Below, one piece after another: positions 1 to 9,839 of a DNA stretch of 64,000 nucleotides. The translations under genes and the position numbers were made by a program. The DNA lies in the NCBI GenBank assembly GCA_963693085.1, contig OY856410.1, positions 888,535,835 through 888,599,834 on the forward strand, given 5' to 3'. Numbering within the stretch: position 1 is the first letter of the stretch; every line of letters starts with the position of its first letter. The DNA is from Alisma plantago-aquatica. Taxonomy: Eukaryota; Streptophyta; Magnoliopsida; Alismatales; Alismataceae. Below the pieces are notes generated by a model, which worked only from the letters and a program-made list of their open reading frames with translations, was not told where the DNA came from and made no database searches.

Positions 1-442
1 AAATTTCTCTATTTAATTATACAACAATTTCAGTCATAGACAAATTCCCTATATTTCAGTTTACTCTTATAAACTCTGCGAATACTTAGGGAATTCTCAT
101 TATGATGTATTGTATACATTTCTAATATGATTTTATCATATGAAATTCATCCAAACAGAGGAAGAATCCATTTCATATCATTGTGCAACAACTTAGATCA
201 AACACACAATTCAGGGTTCTAAGCAATTAAAGATTATGGACGATTTAACCAATTTTCATGCAATATACTGTTTAAAGGAAGTTCCCACTCACCCTAAGGT
301 GTGAAAACACCTTAAAAACACAGTTCATCCCTGAAAATCTCGATCTCATATCAAATCCCTAGCAATTCACCCAATTCTTCTTATTTTCAACTCGGAAATC
401 CTAAAAATGAGGGATTATGAAGAAAGAGTGAGAAAAGGGGAA
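1..442 (-). mobile_element. Leader (5' internal region) of a minus-strand LTR retrotransposon
   Basis: Read on the minus strand, this stretch follows the LTR at 458-1354 and its primer-binding site at 443-454, so it is the untranslated leader of that element, running out of the window at base 1. It is A+T-rich and no frame gives a recognisable gag. The rest of the element lies to the left of the window, so neither the superfamily nor coding capacity can be told from here; the tRNA-Met type primer site fits either copia or gypsy. Confidence 0.55.
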
Positions 443-454
443 GTTTTGATACCA
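443..454 (-). other. Primer-binding site, initiator tRNA-Met type
   Basis: The minus strand reads TGGTATCAAAAC three bases after the LTR end at 458. The first eight bases match the complement of the plant initiator tRNA-Met 3' end (TGGTATCAGAGC), and the last four have drifted. It fixes the orientation of the element as minus. Confidence 0.55.
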
Positions 455-457
455 TTT

Positions 458-1354
458 TGGATCAAATTAGAGGAGTTACAGAATCTTGACATGTGAGAGA
501 AGATTCACCATTAAAGTCTATGCAAAGAAGCTAAACTTACATGATTTCATCATTCTCCGTACTGCAAAATTCTAGGTCAGCATCTCCATCACTTTCTCCT
601 CTGAAACCCTAACTCTCCCTCTCTCTCTAGGATTTGGTTTCTCTGGATTGAATCACGAATTATGAGAGATACTTGTGTGTTAGGTTGACGTTATAGAGCA
701 ATTGAGCTGCTTGGGTCAATTTGCACATTGACCCCTCACTATACTTTCTCTTATTTCAACTAAATTTTCTGTCATAAAAATATTACTGTAATTCGTCTAC
801 TGATAAGGTCTAAACGCATCCAAAAATTCTGAAAATTTTACATGTTATTTATGATTGAGTTTCAGATCTTCATTTAAAATTTTAGAACATTTTGTGTTAC
901 CAATAAATATATAAAAATAAAACACTACATTGCTAAAAAGCACTCTGTCAGCATTTTTGTCGAAGTATAGTTTGACTGAGAACCACATTCAAAGAACACT
1001 CAAATATTCTGAAATTTTTATCCAATATGAATGATTGAGTTATACATATCATATAAAAAACTAAATTAAATACAAAATTTGTAGAAAATATGAAAAATAA
1101 TTTACCACACCGCTATCCTGATCAAATTCCATATTCATGTACTATCAAAACCCTAATTTTTGCCGATTAGGGTTTACATTTCTCAAACCCTAATTCTTTA
1201 AACTAAAATCATAGTTAGAGTTTCTTCTTATGTTTGAAACATCACAATTGTTCTACTATCATTAATCAAGTCTAAACGATGTTTGATCTAATCAAGCATG
1301 TAATCATTCAGGTAAACCCTAATTTACCAATTAAGCACAAATGTGGTCATTACA
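458..1354 (-). mobile_element. 5' LTR (897 bp) of a minus-strand LTR retrotransposon inserted in the copia A LTR
   Basis: On the minus strand the segment starts TGTAATGACC and ends TTTGATCCA, giving TG...CA ends, and is directly followed by a tRNA-Met primer-binding site. Its outer edge at 1354 abuts sequence that aligns with the second copy of the surrounding element near 25572 (shared motif around GACCCACC), so the LTR sits inside the LTR of copia A. The flanking GACCC at 1355-1359 would be one target duplication; the partner lies off the window. No coding content is expected or seen. Confidence 0.6.
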
Positions 1355-2048
1355 GACCCACCTTGAGAGTGATACATGAAAATCATAGAATGTTAGTCAC
1401 AATCAGCTCTCAAAGTGATAGTGGTGATTTTGGTTTTAAGACCTAAGTTGCACTCATCACATGTTGTTCAATGATTTTGACACCATCCAATGTGAACGTG
1501 AATAAGGGTTTCCATGAAGGTGGTGCACATGTACATTTTTAACACACATGGTTTGACTGTGAGTGATATAGATTGGATTTATCTCTCCTAGGGGATCTAA
1601 TATCCTAGCCACTTGATAAGAGAGACTAAGAAACATATGGCCATACTCATGTGACTCAATATGTGATATGTGAGCTCACATGCATCTCATATAGCCTGCC
1701 ATAGTTCAAGGAACATGGATTGAATATTAAGAGGATGACAATTTCATGCCTCGAGTTCAATCTGGATATCAGAGACAACAGAACTATATTATCATTGTAA
1801 CACTAATCACAGATGTAAGTTGAAGTTTTTCTCCAACTTTCCAATTATTTGGGTAGCAATGATGTGTTTCTTGATATTGCTCATTGCTTGTGATGTTATA
1901 ATCTAGTTATGGACATTCACAACCAACATAATTTGGGACCTATAGGCTCACACACATAGTATGAACTTGGAATAGGAGTTTACTCATGTATAATGTTTAA
2001 TCTGGTTACTAAAGTGTTTGGGTAATTAACTTAAACAACATTGGCTGT

Positions 2049-2290
2049 CAGTTGACTAACAAGAGTATTTAGTCGACCGATTGGCATGCTAGTCGATCGA
2101 CTAGAGTGTCGAGTCGACTGATTAGACGATCAATATGACCGGATCAAGGAATTGATGCTATCATCAATGATGTGCATCAATCGTCGCATTAAAATTCAAT
2201 GCTTTTACAAGTAGGAAAAGTAGCCAATCGACCGACTGGAGGGTCCACTTGACTGACTGGCATTTTAGTCAATCGAGTTGGAGTCCAATC
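2049..2290 (+). repeat. Array of short palindromes in the copia A LTR
   Basis: About eight variants of a GTCGA/TCGAC motif occur in 240 bases, among them the perfect 16-bp palindrome CTAGTCGATCGACTAG at 2089-2104. Neighbours such as AGTCGACCGA, GAGTCGACTG and CAATCGACCGACTGG are imperfect versions. The array lies upstream of the TATA box at 2380, that is in the U3 promoter part of the LTR. A similar array lies in the leader at 3365-3572. The role is unknown; enhancer, protein-binding or hairpin functions are inference. Confidence 0.7.
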
Positions 2291-2379
2291 GATAGACTAG
2301 TGATTTGTAGCAACTAAAAATTCTTAAAATCGGTATCATCATGTCCACGGGATTGTGGAAATCCTAGACCATCAACTCC

Positions 2380-2387
2380 TATATAAA
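2380..2387 (+). promoter_or_regulatory. Probable LTR TATA box of copia A
   Basis: TATATAAA followed by a G-rich stretch lies in plus orientation about 510 bases before the LTR end. The aligned position in copia B also holds a TATA element (26662-26669) in a similar context, which supports a real core promoter rather than chance A+T richness. Confidence 0.55.
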
Positions 2388-2895
2388 GGGTGGGGGTGGA
2401 CAAGGCTCTCAACACTCTTGTATGATAACTCCTCATCTCAACATTGTAGTAACGTGAGAGCTAGAGACATATGACTCGTAAAAGGAGAGATAGCCAAAGG
2501 AAAAAAAGTCGATGCTAGCACGTTGAAAACACAAAGGGACAACTCATTCTCATCGATTCTTGAAAGAATGACGAGAAGTTCTCAATGATCCATGTGGACT
2601 ATGTAGAGGCGTGCAGGCTGTAACCATCATGCTAGGAGAACACCGTCAACCACTGTCTGTGGTTCTACATTAGGAGGCCGCCGTCGGCGGTCGTTCATGT
2701 GCTACTTCAGAAGTAAGCAAAACTCTGTAAGGATTGTCTCTTGACTTGCTCCATGACTAAATATATGCCTTACAACCCTCCTTTCCACTTCATAGTTATT
2801 GATGCAATCTTCTAGTTATGGGAAATATGCAAGAAATTTTTTTATTTTCATTGTCATCTCTGATGTCATGATTCTGATGTCACATTTTCCAGTAG

Positions 2896-2908
2896 TGTTA
2901 TCAGAGCC
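2896..2908 (+). other. Primer-binding site of copia A
   Basis: TGTTATCAGAGCC differs by one base from the tRNA-Met site TGGTATCAGAGCC and lies right after the LTR. The matching site in copia B is at 27190-27202. Confidence 0.7.
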
Positions 2909-3364
2909 ACACCAATTTACTATATTTTGGAATTTAATTGACATGATTGGTTTTAATTTTATCATTTATTTTATTGTATGATATGTGAATATTTAAATTG
3001 ATTAATGTGCATATCCAATTAAATACCACATATGCTAGAGAATGTCCCATATATCTTATATTTGTGATATGATATATATATTTGCAATATATATTGCATA
3101 TTCTTAAAATCATTTTGATGGTGGATGTATGTGTGGTTATGACCAATACCCCTTCAGATAAGTGTGCTTGGTTGAATGATTTAATTTTTGCCTTTTAAAT
3201 TCAATTTGTATATCAAGCCTCTCTCACTTGCTTCATATGTAAGTTAATGCTTTCCTCCATATACTCCCATAGAATGTAACTCCAGGTTTCCCCTTTTATA
3301 ATATAATAAATAAATAGTATTGGATTTAATTTCTATATCGCCAGAAGAGAAAATGTTCTGCACG

Positions 3365-3572
3365 AAGTGAGTTGATCGATTGGGAAGTTGAGTCAATTGA
3401 CAGGAGGATCAAAGAGGCAACAGATGAGAGGATCCAAACAATCGACTGGAGGATGAATCGACTGACTAGAGGAGTCCAGTTAGCCGCTTGAGCCAGAAGC
3501 TAGTCGATCGACTAAAGGAGACCAATTGGCAGACAAGTGGATGAATCGATTGACTAGAAGAGTCTAATGGAC
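3365..3572 (+). repeat. Second palindrome array, in the copia A leader
   Basis: The same GTCGATCGAC-type motif seen in the LTR recurs here, for example the perfect 14-bp palindrome TAGTCGATCGACTA at 3501-3514 and variants such as GAATCGACTGACTAGAGG and GAATCGATTGACTAG. The array is transcribed if the element is active, so an RNA hairpin role is possible as well as a DNA one. Copia B has an equivalent array at about 27600-27830. Confidence 0.6.
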
Positions 3573-3945
3573 CGACTAACTTGTTTCCAACACAACACTT
3601 TTTTATTTACAAGTTGTAACTGTTGGATCCTAGATGGGTGATTAGATTCTCTAGAGGGGGGGGTGAATAGAGATGAAAGCACTTAAACAAAACTCATTAA
3701 ACCTTTGAGATATATGACAAGATAAGGTTGCTAAATAGGTAATTTGAGTTCAACTAAAACATTCAAAGCAAGGGAGAGAGATATTGAACATGCACCAATT
3801 AGACAAGCTATTTAGAGTGGTTCCACACTTAAAACTAGAAGTGTGTCAGTCCACTTGCCTAGAGAGGTCAACCTCTAGGACTTCCAAACTATTGCATTCT
3901 TATATTCATTCATAAGATATACAATGCATGACCAAACAAAAGACT

Positions 3946-4220
3946 TACCTATCCAATACAAAGAGTCTTCAACCTTACCAAGGACTTACCCACTTTGCAA
4001 GAGTCTTCAGCCTTCTCCAAGGACTTACCCACTCTTGCACAAGTCTTCAGCCTTGCAGGGATCACCCACTCTTCTTGGATCTTCAGCTTTTGACTTAACC
4101 TTCACTCGGAGAAGCTTCCACCAAGGTCTTACCCACTTGAGCTTGAGTCTTCTGCCTTCTCCAAGGGCTTACCCACTCTAGCTCCAAGTCTTCATCATTG
4201 ATCTTCACCAAGGGATGCCT
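3946..4220 (-). repeat. Degenerate ~40-bp tandem repeats in the solo LTR
   Basis: Five or so units built on GGACTTACCCACTCTTGC and GAGTCTTCAGCCTTCTCC follow one another. On the minus strand, the sense strand of the LTR, they read as repeats of AGAAGGCTGAAGACTC and GTGGGTAAGTCC. Related but more diverged units occur in the other Sirevirus LTR at about 18950-19200. They lie downstream of the TATA box, so in the transcribed part. Confidence 0.65.
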
Positions 4221-4490
4221 TCCCTTGTTCTTCTTCACCTCTCTTAGCCAAGAAAGAGAACCTTCATCTTCATGATTGAAAAGATAGAAAGGGAGGTGGT
4301 GGAAGTGAGAGCCTCACAAGATATACATGTAGGACTAGCTCTCTTATATATTTCCTACTCACTCTAATGGATGTAGCAAGTGATTAAGCTTAGAGAGAGA
4401 GGAGGCTGTAGGAAGCACTCAGCTATAGAATAGGATCCTCACACAGAGTTTGCATTGAATGCTCAACCTTGGAATGAAGCCCAAGGGGTC

Positions 4491-4500
4491 CTATTTATAG
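4491..4500 (-). promoter_or_regulatory. TATA box of the Sirevirus solo LTR
   Basis: CTATAAATAG on the minus strand, followed by GGACCCCTTGGGCTTCATTC, corresponds to the TATAAATAGGATCTCTTGG segment of the other LTR at 18725. Conservation between two copies supports a core promoter. Confidence 0.6.
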
Positions 4501-4636
4501 CTGGGGATGCCTCTTAGCCTTTGGGAACACTTGAGAATGAAAACTAGCCATTTTGTGGCTTGCAACAGATCTATTTTCACTTGTTGAAACTCCACAACGG
4601 CTAGAAGAACTTTTCTACACTTTTCCGTACAGTGCA

Positions 4637-4864
4637 ATCGGTCGAGTTTCTATAAGGGTAACTCGACCGATAGAGTAAAAGACAAAGCCGATATTCAGAC
4701 CATCGGTCGAGTTTGTCAAGAGGAAACTCGACCAACCAATGAAAATCGATTTGGTCAGTTACTCCATCGGTCGAGTTCTGTGTAAACACAACTCGACCGA
4801 TGCAATCTCCAGAAAATTGATCAAGGATGATCGATCGAGTTTTCAGGTTGGGAAACTCGACTGA
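4637..4864 (-). repeat. Four iterated hairpins in the Sirevirus solo LTR
   Basis: Four inverted repeats with the arm ATCGGTCGAGTT and its complement AACTCGACCGAT occur in 228 bases. Two are perfect 12-bp arms around 11-12 base loops (4637-4648 with 4660-4671; 4766-4777 with 4790-4801). The others (4702-4733 and 4831-4864) are imperfect. The array lies just upstream of the promoter in the LTR sense. Conserved palindromic motifs are known from Sirevirus LTRs of other plants; this arm sequence is read from the window. Confidence 0.8.
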
Positions 4865-5943
4865 AAAAGTGCCTGTAATCAATTTTCAAAGTTGCATCTA
4901 AAGTGCTCTAATATTCTATCTAAGTGCTCCTGATATTTTTGTAAGCTTAATTACAAGTCATACAATCATTACAAGTGATTTACAACATGATTCTAATGGA
5001 TATACATCATATTACAAAAATGTGCACTTGTATGACTTTGACTTGTCTTTTCTCCAATTTGAGATGTGCAAGTTAGGGCATTTGGAGTGTGTCTATACCT
5101 AATCTGAAATCACTCAAGTAGAGACATTAGACACCAATATGTGGAATGGTTAGTCATCATCAAAACACGGGTTTAGTCAATTTAGACGTGAGTCAACATT
5201 GACCTAATTGACCTTGAGTCAACAGTAACATGTGATGTTTGACCTTAGATGGATACCAATTCTTTGTGGCTCCAAAGAATTGCATTAGTGTAGCTATAAG
5301 CATCTTGTAATTTTACGATTGCATGTTTCATTTGTGGATATAATATGTATATGATACATATTATAAGTATGTGGTGATTGAATATGTATATGTATTTATA
5401 TATAAAATAATTCAATAAATATTAAGTCTTAGATGTTTGGTGTGCCGTCTATCTAGTGGAAGTATGATGGAAGACATGTGGGTGTGTCAAAGGAGGGTAC
5501 ACATTCTATTGTGTTGGCATTTGGGTCAGACTTAACTAGGTGGCTTTAATGAGATTAAGCCTAGAAGCATACAGATGGAATGCGCTAAGGAGTTTTGCAT
5601 TCCCTCTATCCAAGAGTTGTTATCTAACTAAATAGTTAAGTTGTGGGAGATCAACCAAAATTGAATAATGATTTGATGAAATATGGATATTGGCTCATCC
5701 AAAAGGTTGTACGCTACAATATTCCAAATTAATGATGATGGATATCAATTTGAACAAAATAGTGGGATGATAAATAATTAAAGGCATACTTATATCATAA
5801 AACTTTTCAAATCAAATCAAAAGTGTTTTGATAAAATGTGAATTTCTTTTGTAAAAACAAATGGCAAACACCACATGTTTTCATTGTAACCGGTATTTCA
5901 GAAGGACAAACCAAATGGAAATAACTTTCACGATTGATTTAGG

Positions 5944-6720
5944 ATGTTGAGAATTGTTCCCACTCAAGAACACAAGATCTATGTCCTGGAGACACTAGAT
6001 TCTGATGAATTCTCTCCCGCCATGCCTAAGGCTGAAAGGGATGCTTACAAGAAGCATTATGAAGATGCCATGGATGTCAAGTACCTAGTGCTATGCTCAA
6101 TAAACTATGAGTTACAAAGACAACATGAAAACATGGAAGTCCTTGAGATGGTAACACATCTCAAGAACATGTTTCAGGATCAGACAAGACAAGAGAGATA
6201 TGATATTTCAAAGGCATTGTTCAAGTGCAATTGGAAGAGAGAGATCCAGTGGAGCCCATGTGCTCAACTTGATTGGGTACATGGGCCTAGCGAGACTAGG
6301 ATTTCCCAGAGGCCAAGAGTTGGCCACTAATGTGATTCTATAGTCATTTCTAGAATGATATAGCCAATTTGTCATGAACAGTAAAATGAACAATTGTGAC
6401 CAGCCGTTGTTAGAATTGCTTGGCACGTTGAGAACGGCTAAAACACAAATGAAGAAAGACAATCCTAAATCTGTGATGATGATCAACAGAGGAAAAGGGA
6501 ATTCTAAAGGAAAAGGAAAGGCCAAGAAGTGTTTGAAACCATCTAGAAACCTAAGTCTTTTGCACTTAAAGAAAAGGGAGGAGTGAGTAAGGAAGGGAAG
6601 TGCCACCATTGTCACCAATCTGGACACTAGAAAAGGAATTGTGCTCTTTATGTAGGGAAACTTAGGAAGAAGAAGGAGGAGATAGAGATCTCCACTTCAA
6701 GAACCGAGAAGAAGTAAGCT
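5944..6720 (+). pseudogene. Copia A gag remnant (capsid and zinc knuckle), frameshifted
   Basis: The first 95 or so codons give a copia gag-like protein: LRIVPTQEHKIYVLETLDS, then alternating charged helices ending in QDQTRQERYDISKALF. The frame is lost near 6228 and resumes in another frame around 6370-6586 (TLRTAKTQMKKD and a GKGNSKGKGKAKK basic stretch). A zinc knuckle C-x2-C-x4-H-x4-C is visible at about 6610-6643 (CHHCHQSGH then KRNC) with an in-frame stop inside it. Ty1/copia gag normally packages the RNA; this copy cannot be made whole. The ATG at 5944 is not a reliable start, since similarity begins at about this point. Confidence 0.7.
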
Positions 6721-7960
6721 AGATAAGGTGGAACTGCGTGGAGTAATAGTTGCTGGCACTACATTTGGAACCTGTCATTTATCTCAACATAAGTGGGCAT
6801 GCAACAAAGTTAGTGGATTTCTATTATGTACCTATAAATAATGGAAACACCATATATGTATCTTGTTTGGACAAGAGTATCATGAATGATTGATGTTTTA
6901 TTACAAAGATAATATCTTTTATGGAAGCACCCCAAGGTCTCATAGTCTATACTCCATAGTTCTAGAGACAAATATGTATAACATATATAGTGAAAGGTTT
7001 GATGAATCAAATGATCTATACCTATACCATTGTCATTTAGGGAACATAAATAGAGAACATATTTCTAGAATCCATGAGGATGGTCATCTAGACTCTTTTG
7101 GTTTTAGACCAATAGAGACATGCGAGTCTTGTTTGTTGGGCAAGATGACAGAAGCTCCTTTCATTGCAAATAGTGAGAGAGAAAGTGATCTATTAAGACT
7201 CATACATACTGATGTATGTAGACCTTTCAGAAAAAATGCTAAAGGTGGTCACTAGTATTAAAATACTTTGATACGATCAATGTGGAGAATACTTGAACTA
7301 AGAGGTTGAGGACCTTCTGTGAGACCGTGATGTTGTATCACAATGGAATCCACCTGAAACATAATAATGTAGCAGAAAGAAGGAACCATACCCTATTACG
7401 ATCATCAATAAGTATGCAAATCTTATGAATACCTTTAAGGAATATGCTTTATAAACTGCAATGTTTAAACTAAACTGCGTACCATCTAAATTGGTTCAAA
7501 AAATACCATATGATATATGACATGGGAAATGTTCTGATATGACTGTGAAGTTTTGGAATAGGGAGATTATATGAGAAAATAGTTTCTTGAAAAGCTTTGT
7601 CTCCAAATTTGATATTTTCTTGGATATCCTAGGTAAACCTAAGGATATTACTTTTATATTCCATCTGAAAACAAGTGTTTATTTCCAAGATGGATGTATT
7701 CATAGAAAAGGAATTCATTTTCAAAGGAATTAGTGGGGGAAAAGTAGAAGTCAAAAAGTTTGATACCAACAAGAAAACACCAAACCTATAGAAGTACAGT
7801 AGGACAAGAAGAATCATAAACTGTTGTGGAATCTCAAGTTCCTCATTTAACACAAGGACCTCATAGATCTAGTAGGACACACCTTGAGCCTAAAAGATTT
7901 GGATGTCTTATACTCAAGAAGGTGGTGAGTTGGTCATAGATAATGATCCATCAACCTACC
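6721..7960 (+). pseudogene. Copia A pol remnant: GAG-pre-integrase and integrase parts
   Basis: An open stretch at 6890-7255 encodes the integrase zinc-binding region: LYLYHCHLGNINREHISRI followed by CESCLLGK, the HHCC arrangement of copia integrase. The catalytic core is mostly gone after 7256, where a deletion removes the region holding the first two acidic residues. The glutamate region is still readable at about 7350-7400 as NNVAERRNHTLL. At 7630-7960 broken frames match the end of integrase and the linker before RT (YYFYIPSENKC, then EGGELV-like and KWLEAIGYMMDAMYTNKV). Stops and frameshifts occur throughout. No protease could be recognised. Confidence 0.7.
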
Positions 7961-8775
7961 TAGAAGATATTGACTGACCAATGTCTAGGAAATGGCTTGA
8001 GGCCATTGGATATATGATGGACGCCATGTACACCAACAAGGTATGACCTTGGTGGATCCACCTGAAGGGGTAAAACCTATAGGGTGCAAGTGGGTCTTCA
8101 AGAAGAAGACCAACATGGATGATAATGTAAAAACCTATAAGGAAAGCTTGGCTACAAAGGGTTTCAAACAAGTTCAAGGTGTTGAACATGACAATTTTTC
8201 CACCAGTTTCCATGGTTAAACCCATCAGGATCATGCTTGCCATTGCAAATTATTGTGACTATAAGATTTGGCGCATGGATGTTAAAACCACATTGCTTAA
8301 TGGGAATATTCATGGGGATGTATACATGAAACATCCTGAATGTTTTATAAATCCAAATAATGCAAATCTACAAATACCAATCTATGGATTGAAGCAAGCA
8401 TCTCAGAGCTAGAATCTTTGATTTGACAAGAAAATGATAGAGTTTGAATTTAGCTAACATGAATATGGAACCTGCGTTTACAAAAGGTTAGTAGGAGCAT
8501 ATCTATATTCCAGATATTGATGGGGAATGACATCCTTATCCTACAAATGCTAAAAAAACATGGTTGGGAAAGTACCTTCTCTATGAAGGATTTAGGAGAA
8601 GCATCCTATATCTTAGGAATTAAAATCTATAGAGATAGATCTAGAAGACTTTTTGACCTAAGTAAGAGCACATACATTGGCAAGATGCCGAAGGGGTTCA
8701 ACATGCATGACTCATAGAGCAAATTTGTCCATGTTCCATGGAGTTCGTCTCTTAAGAACCCAGAGTTCCAAATCA
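7961..8775 (+). pseudogene. Copia A reverse transcriptase remnant
   Basis: Typical copia RT blocks appear in order: PPEGVKPIGCKWVFKKK (8055 onward), YKESLATKGFKQVQGVEHD, a frameshift near 8195, then MLAIANYCDYKIWRMDVKTT with LLNGNIHGDVYMKHPECF and YGLKQASQS to 8409. The YVDD active-site block is damaged around 8500-8530. The thumb follows at 8517-8717 (MKDLGEASYILGIKIYRD and YIGKMPKGFNMHDS). Similarity stops at about 8775, before RNase H, so this end and the 3' LTR of the element are missing; a Sirevirus fragment follows. Confidence 0.8.
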
Positions 8776-9839
8776 GCAACTATCTCTCGCTAAGAACTTT
8801 TCCAACTTACAATTTTGTATTAAGGAAAAACATGAATTCAGGTTGCAATCGATAATGATCTTTGTTAGTTTGGAAGCTTGCATCAGTGTAACCCTACACC
8901 CAAATCTTCCTTGTTACCATAAATAAGGAAAATATCCTTAGTGCTTCTCTAGTATTTAAAAATGTTCTTTATGATAGTCCAATGACCTTCATGGGATCTT
9001 ACTGATATATGCTCATCATGTCCAAAACAAATGAGATGACGGGACAAGTTTTTGAAGAAGCCTATGGTCCCTATAGGAAGAAGTCAACCCTACCATCCTA
9101 TTCCCTAGATCTCAATAACCATCTGATTGCATTGGTAGTTAACTGCAATGTCCATCCAAAGAAAAACCAAACAAAAATTGCAGAAACACCATTGTGATCA
9201 TTTAATATCTTTTGAAGAATATCAAAGTCAAATGTCTCGATACTTTATACATCACATGACCTATTTTTACTCTAGGAAGAACAACTGTGGCACCCACCCC
9301 TACCCTACCTTGATCTATGGTCTCTCTACCTTTGCAACTCAGAAGTCCCTTTTCCATGATCTCCATTACAAATCAAGTAGAAAAGGTGTCTGTATAAGTG
9401 AGACTATGATCAAGAAGACCTTCCTTTCTACCTCCCCTACCACACCAGGAGTCTCCACCTCTACCTCCACCTAGGCACCTCCACATCCACCACCAACCAA
9501 CCTGAATGCGCCTCTTTCTCACTGTCAAATGAAGCTCTTATGGGTTACATGGTACACCAGCAGGCATATAACCTTCAAGTCCAGGATCACCTCTACTAGG
9601 ACCTATGCTAAATCATGTCACACATGAAACTATCTTGTAGCCATCCCTACCCTTCCTACCAGACATACCCAGGAAATGCCTATGTGTATTATGCATACAA
9701 TCACATCTACCCAGCTCCTCCACCTCTAGCTTCTATTGTCATCCCTACTGCTGATGGTGGACCTACTCCTGCTGCTCTTCCTTTGCTGGCTCTGCCTGTT
9801 GGTCATGCTTCCACCCTACTTGCTATCCTTGAGACTTCT
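8776..9839 (+). mobile_element. Probable Sirevirus 3' portion, left part, up to the LARD-like insertion
   Basis: The stretch follows the broken copia A pol and leads, after the nested element at 9840-17005, into a Sirevirus-like polypurine tract and LTR. By position it should be the end of pol or the extra 3' ORF of that Sirevirus. It holds ORF pieces in two frames, 9009-9197 (frame of the later ORF) and 9148-9474, separated by stops, and then the ORF that is split by the insertion. No RT or RNase H motif is visible. The left border at 8776 is only where copia RT similarity fades. Confidence 0.45.

Larger units (their letters stand above)
1355..2891 (+). mobile_element. Copia A: 5' LTR remnant of a Ty1/copia element
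   Basis: This segment aligns along its whole length with 25570-27185 (copia B), including the blocks around the TATA box and just before the primer site. It ends a few bases before a tRNA-Met primer-binding site, and is followed by a leader and a copia-order gag-pol remnant, so it is the 5' LTR. Its upstream part is cut off by the minus-strand LTR that ends at 1354; copia B suggests that a few hundred bases more belong to the full LTR. The end at 2891 is set by the spacing to the primer site and may be off by a few bases. Confidence 0.65.
3621..5224 (-). mobile_element. Sirevirus-type solo LTR (1604 bp) with 5-bp target duplications
   Basis: The segment has TG...CA ends and is flanked by perfect direct repeats GTAAC (3616-3620 and 5225-5229), so it is a complete solo LTR. 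Its reverse complement matches the LTR at 18040-19562: both begin TGTTGAC, both end with a C-rich block before CCAATCCAACA or CTAGGATCCAACA, and both carry TATAAATAGGA-like promoters and four hairpins. The LTR at 18040 follows a Sirevirus-like polypurine tract, which gives the family and the orientation (minus here). Solo LTRs arise by recombination between the two LTRs of a full element. The short ORFs inside are chance frames. Confidence 0.85.
2909..5943 (+). mobile_element. Copia A untranslated leader, split by a Sirevirus solo LTR
   Basis: The stretch between the primer-binding site and the gag remnant is non-coding. Once the solo LTR at 3621-5224 and one target duplication are removed, about 1.4 kb of leader remains. 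Parts of it (2940-3360 and 5280-5440) align with the leader of copia B at 27230-28060, including the gtggttatgaccaat-like block and a TGTGGTGATTG block. It carries a second palindrome array at 3365-3572. Small ORFs at 2799-3146 are chance frames. Confidence 0.6.

Noticed and set aside
3924..4181. An 85-codon repetitive ORF as a possible proline/serine-rich protein
   Set aside because: It lies antisense in the tandem repeats of a solo LTR; the repeat makes the frame open.
4637..4864. CRISPR-like repeat-spacer array
   Set aside because: Units are imperfect inverted repeats inside a plant LTR, with no direct-repeat regularity, and the surrounding DNA is eukaryotic.
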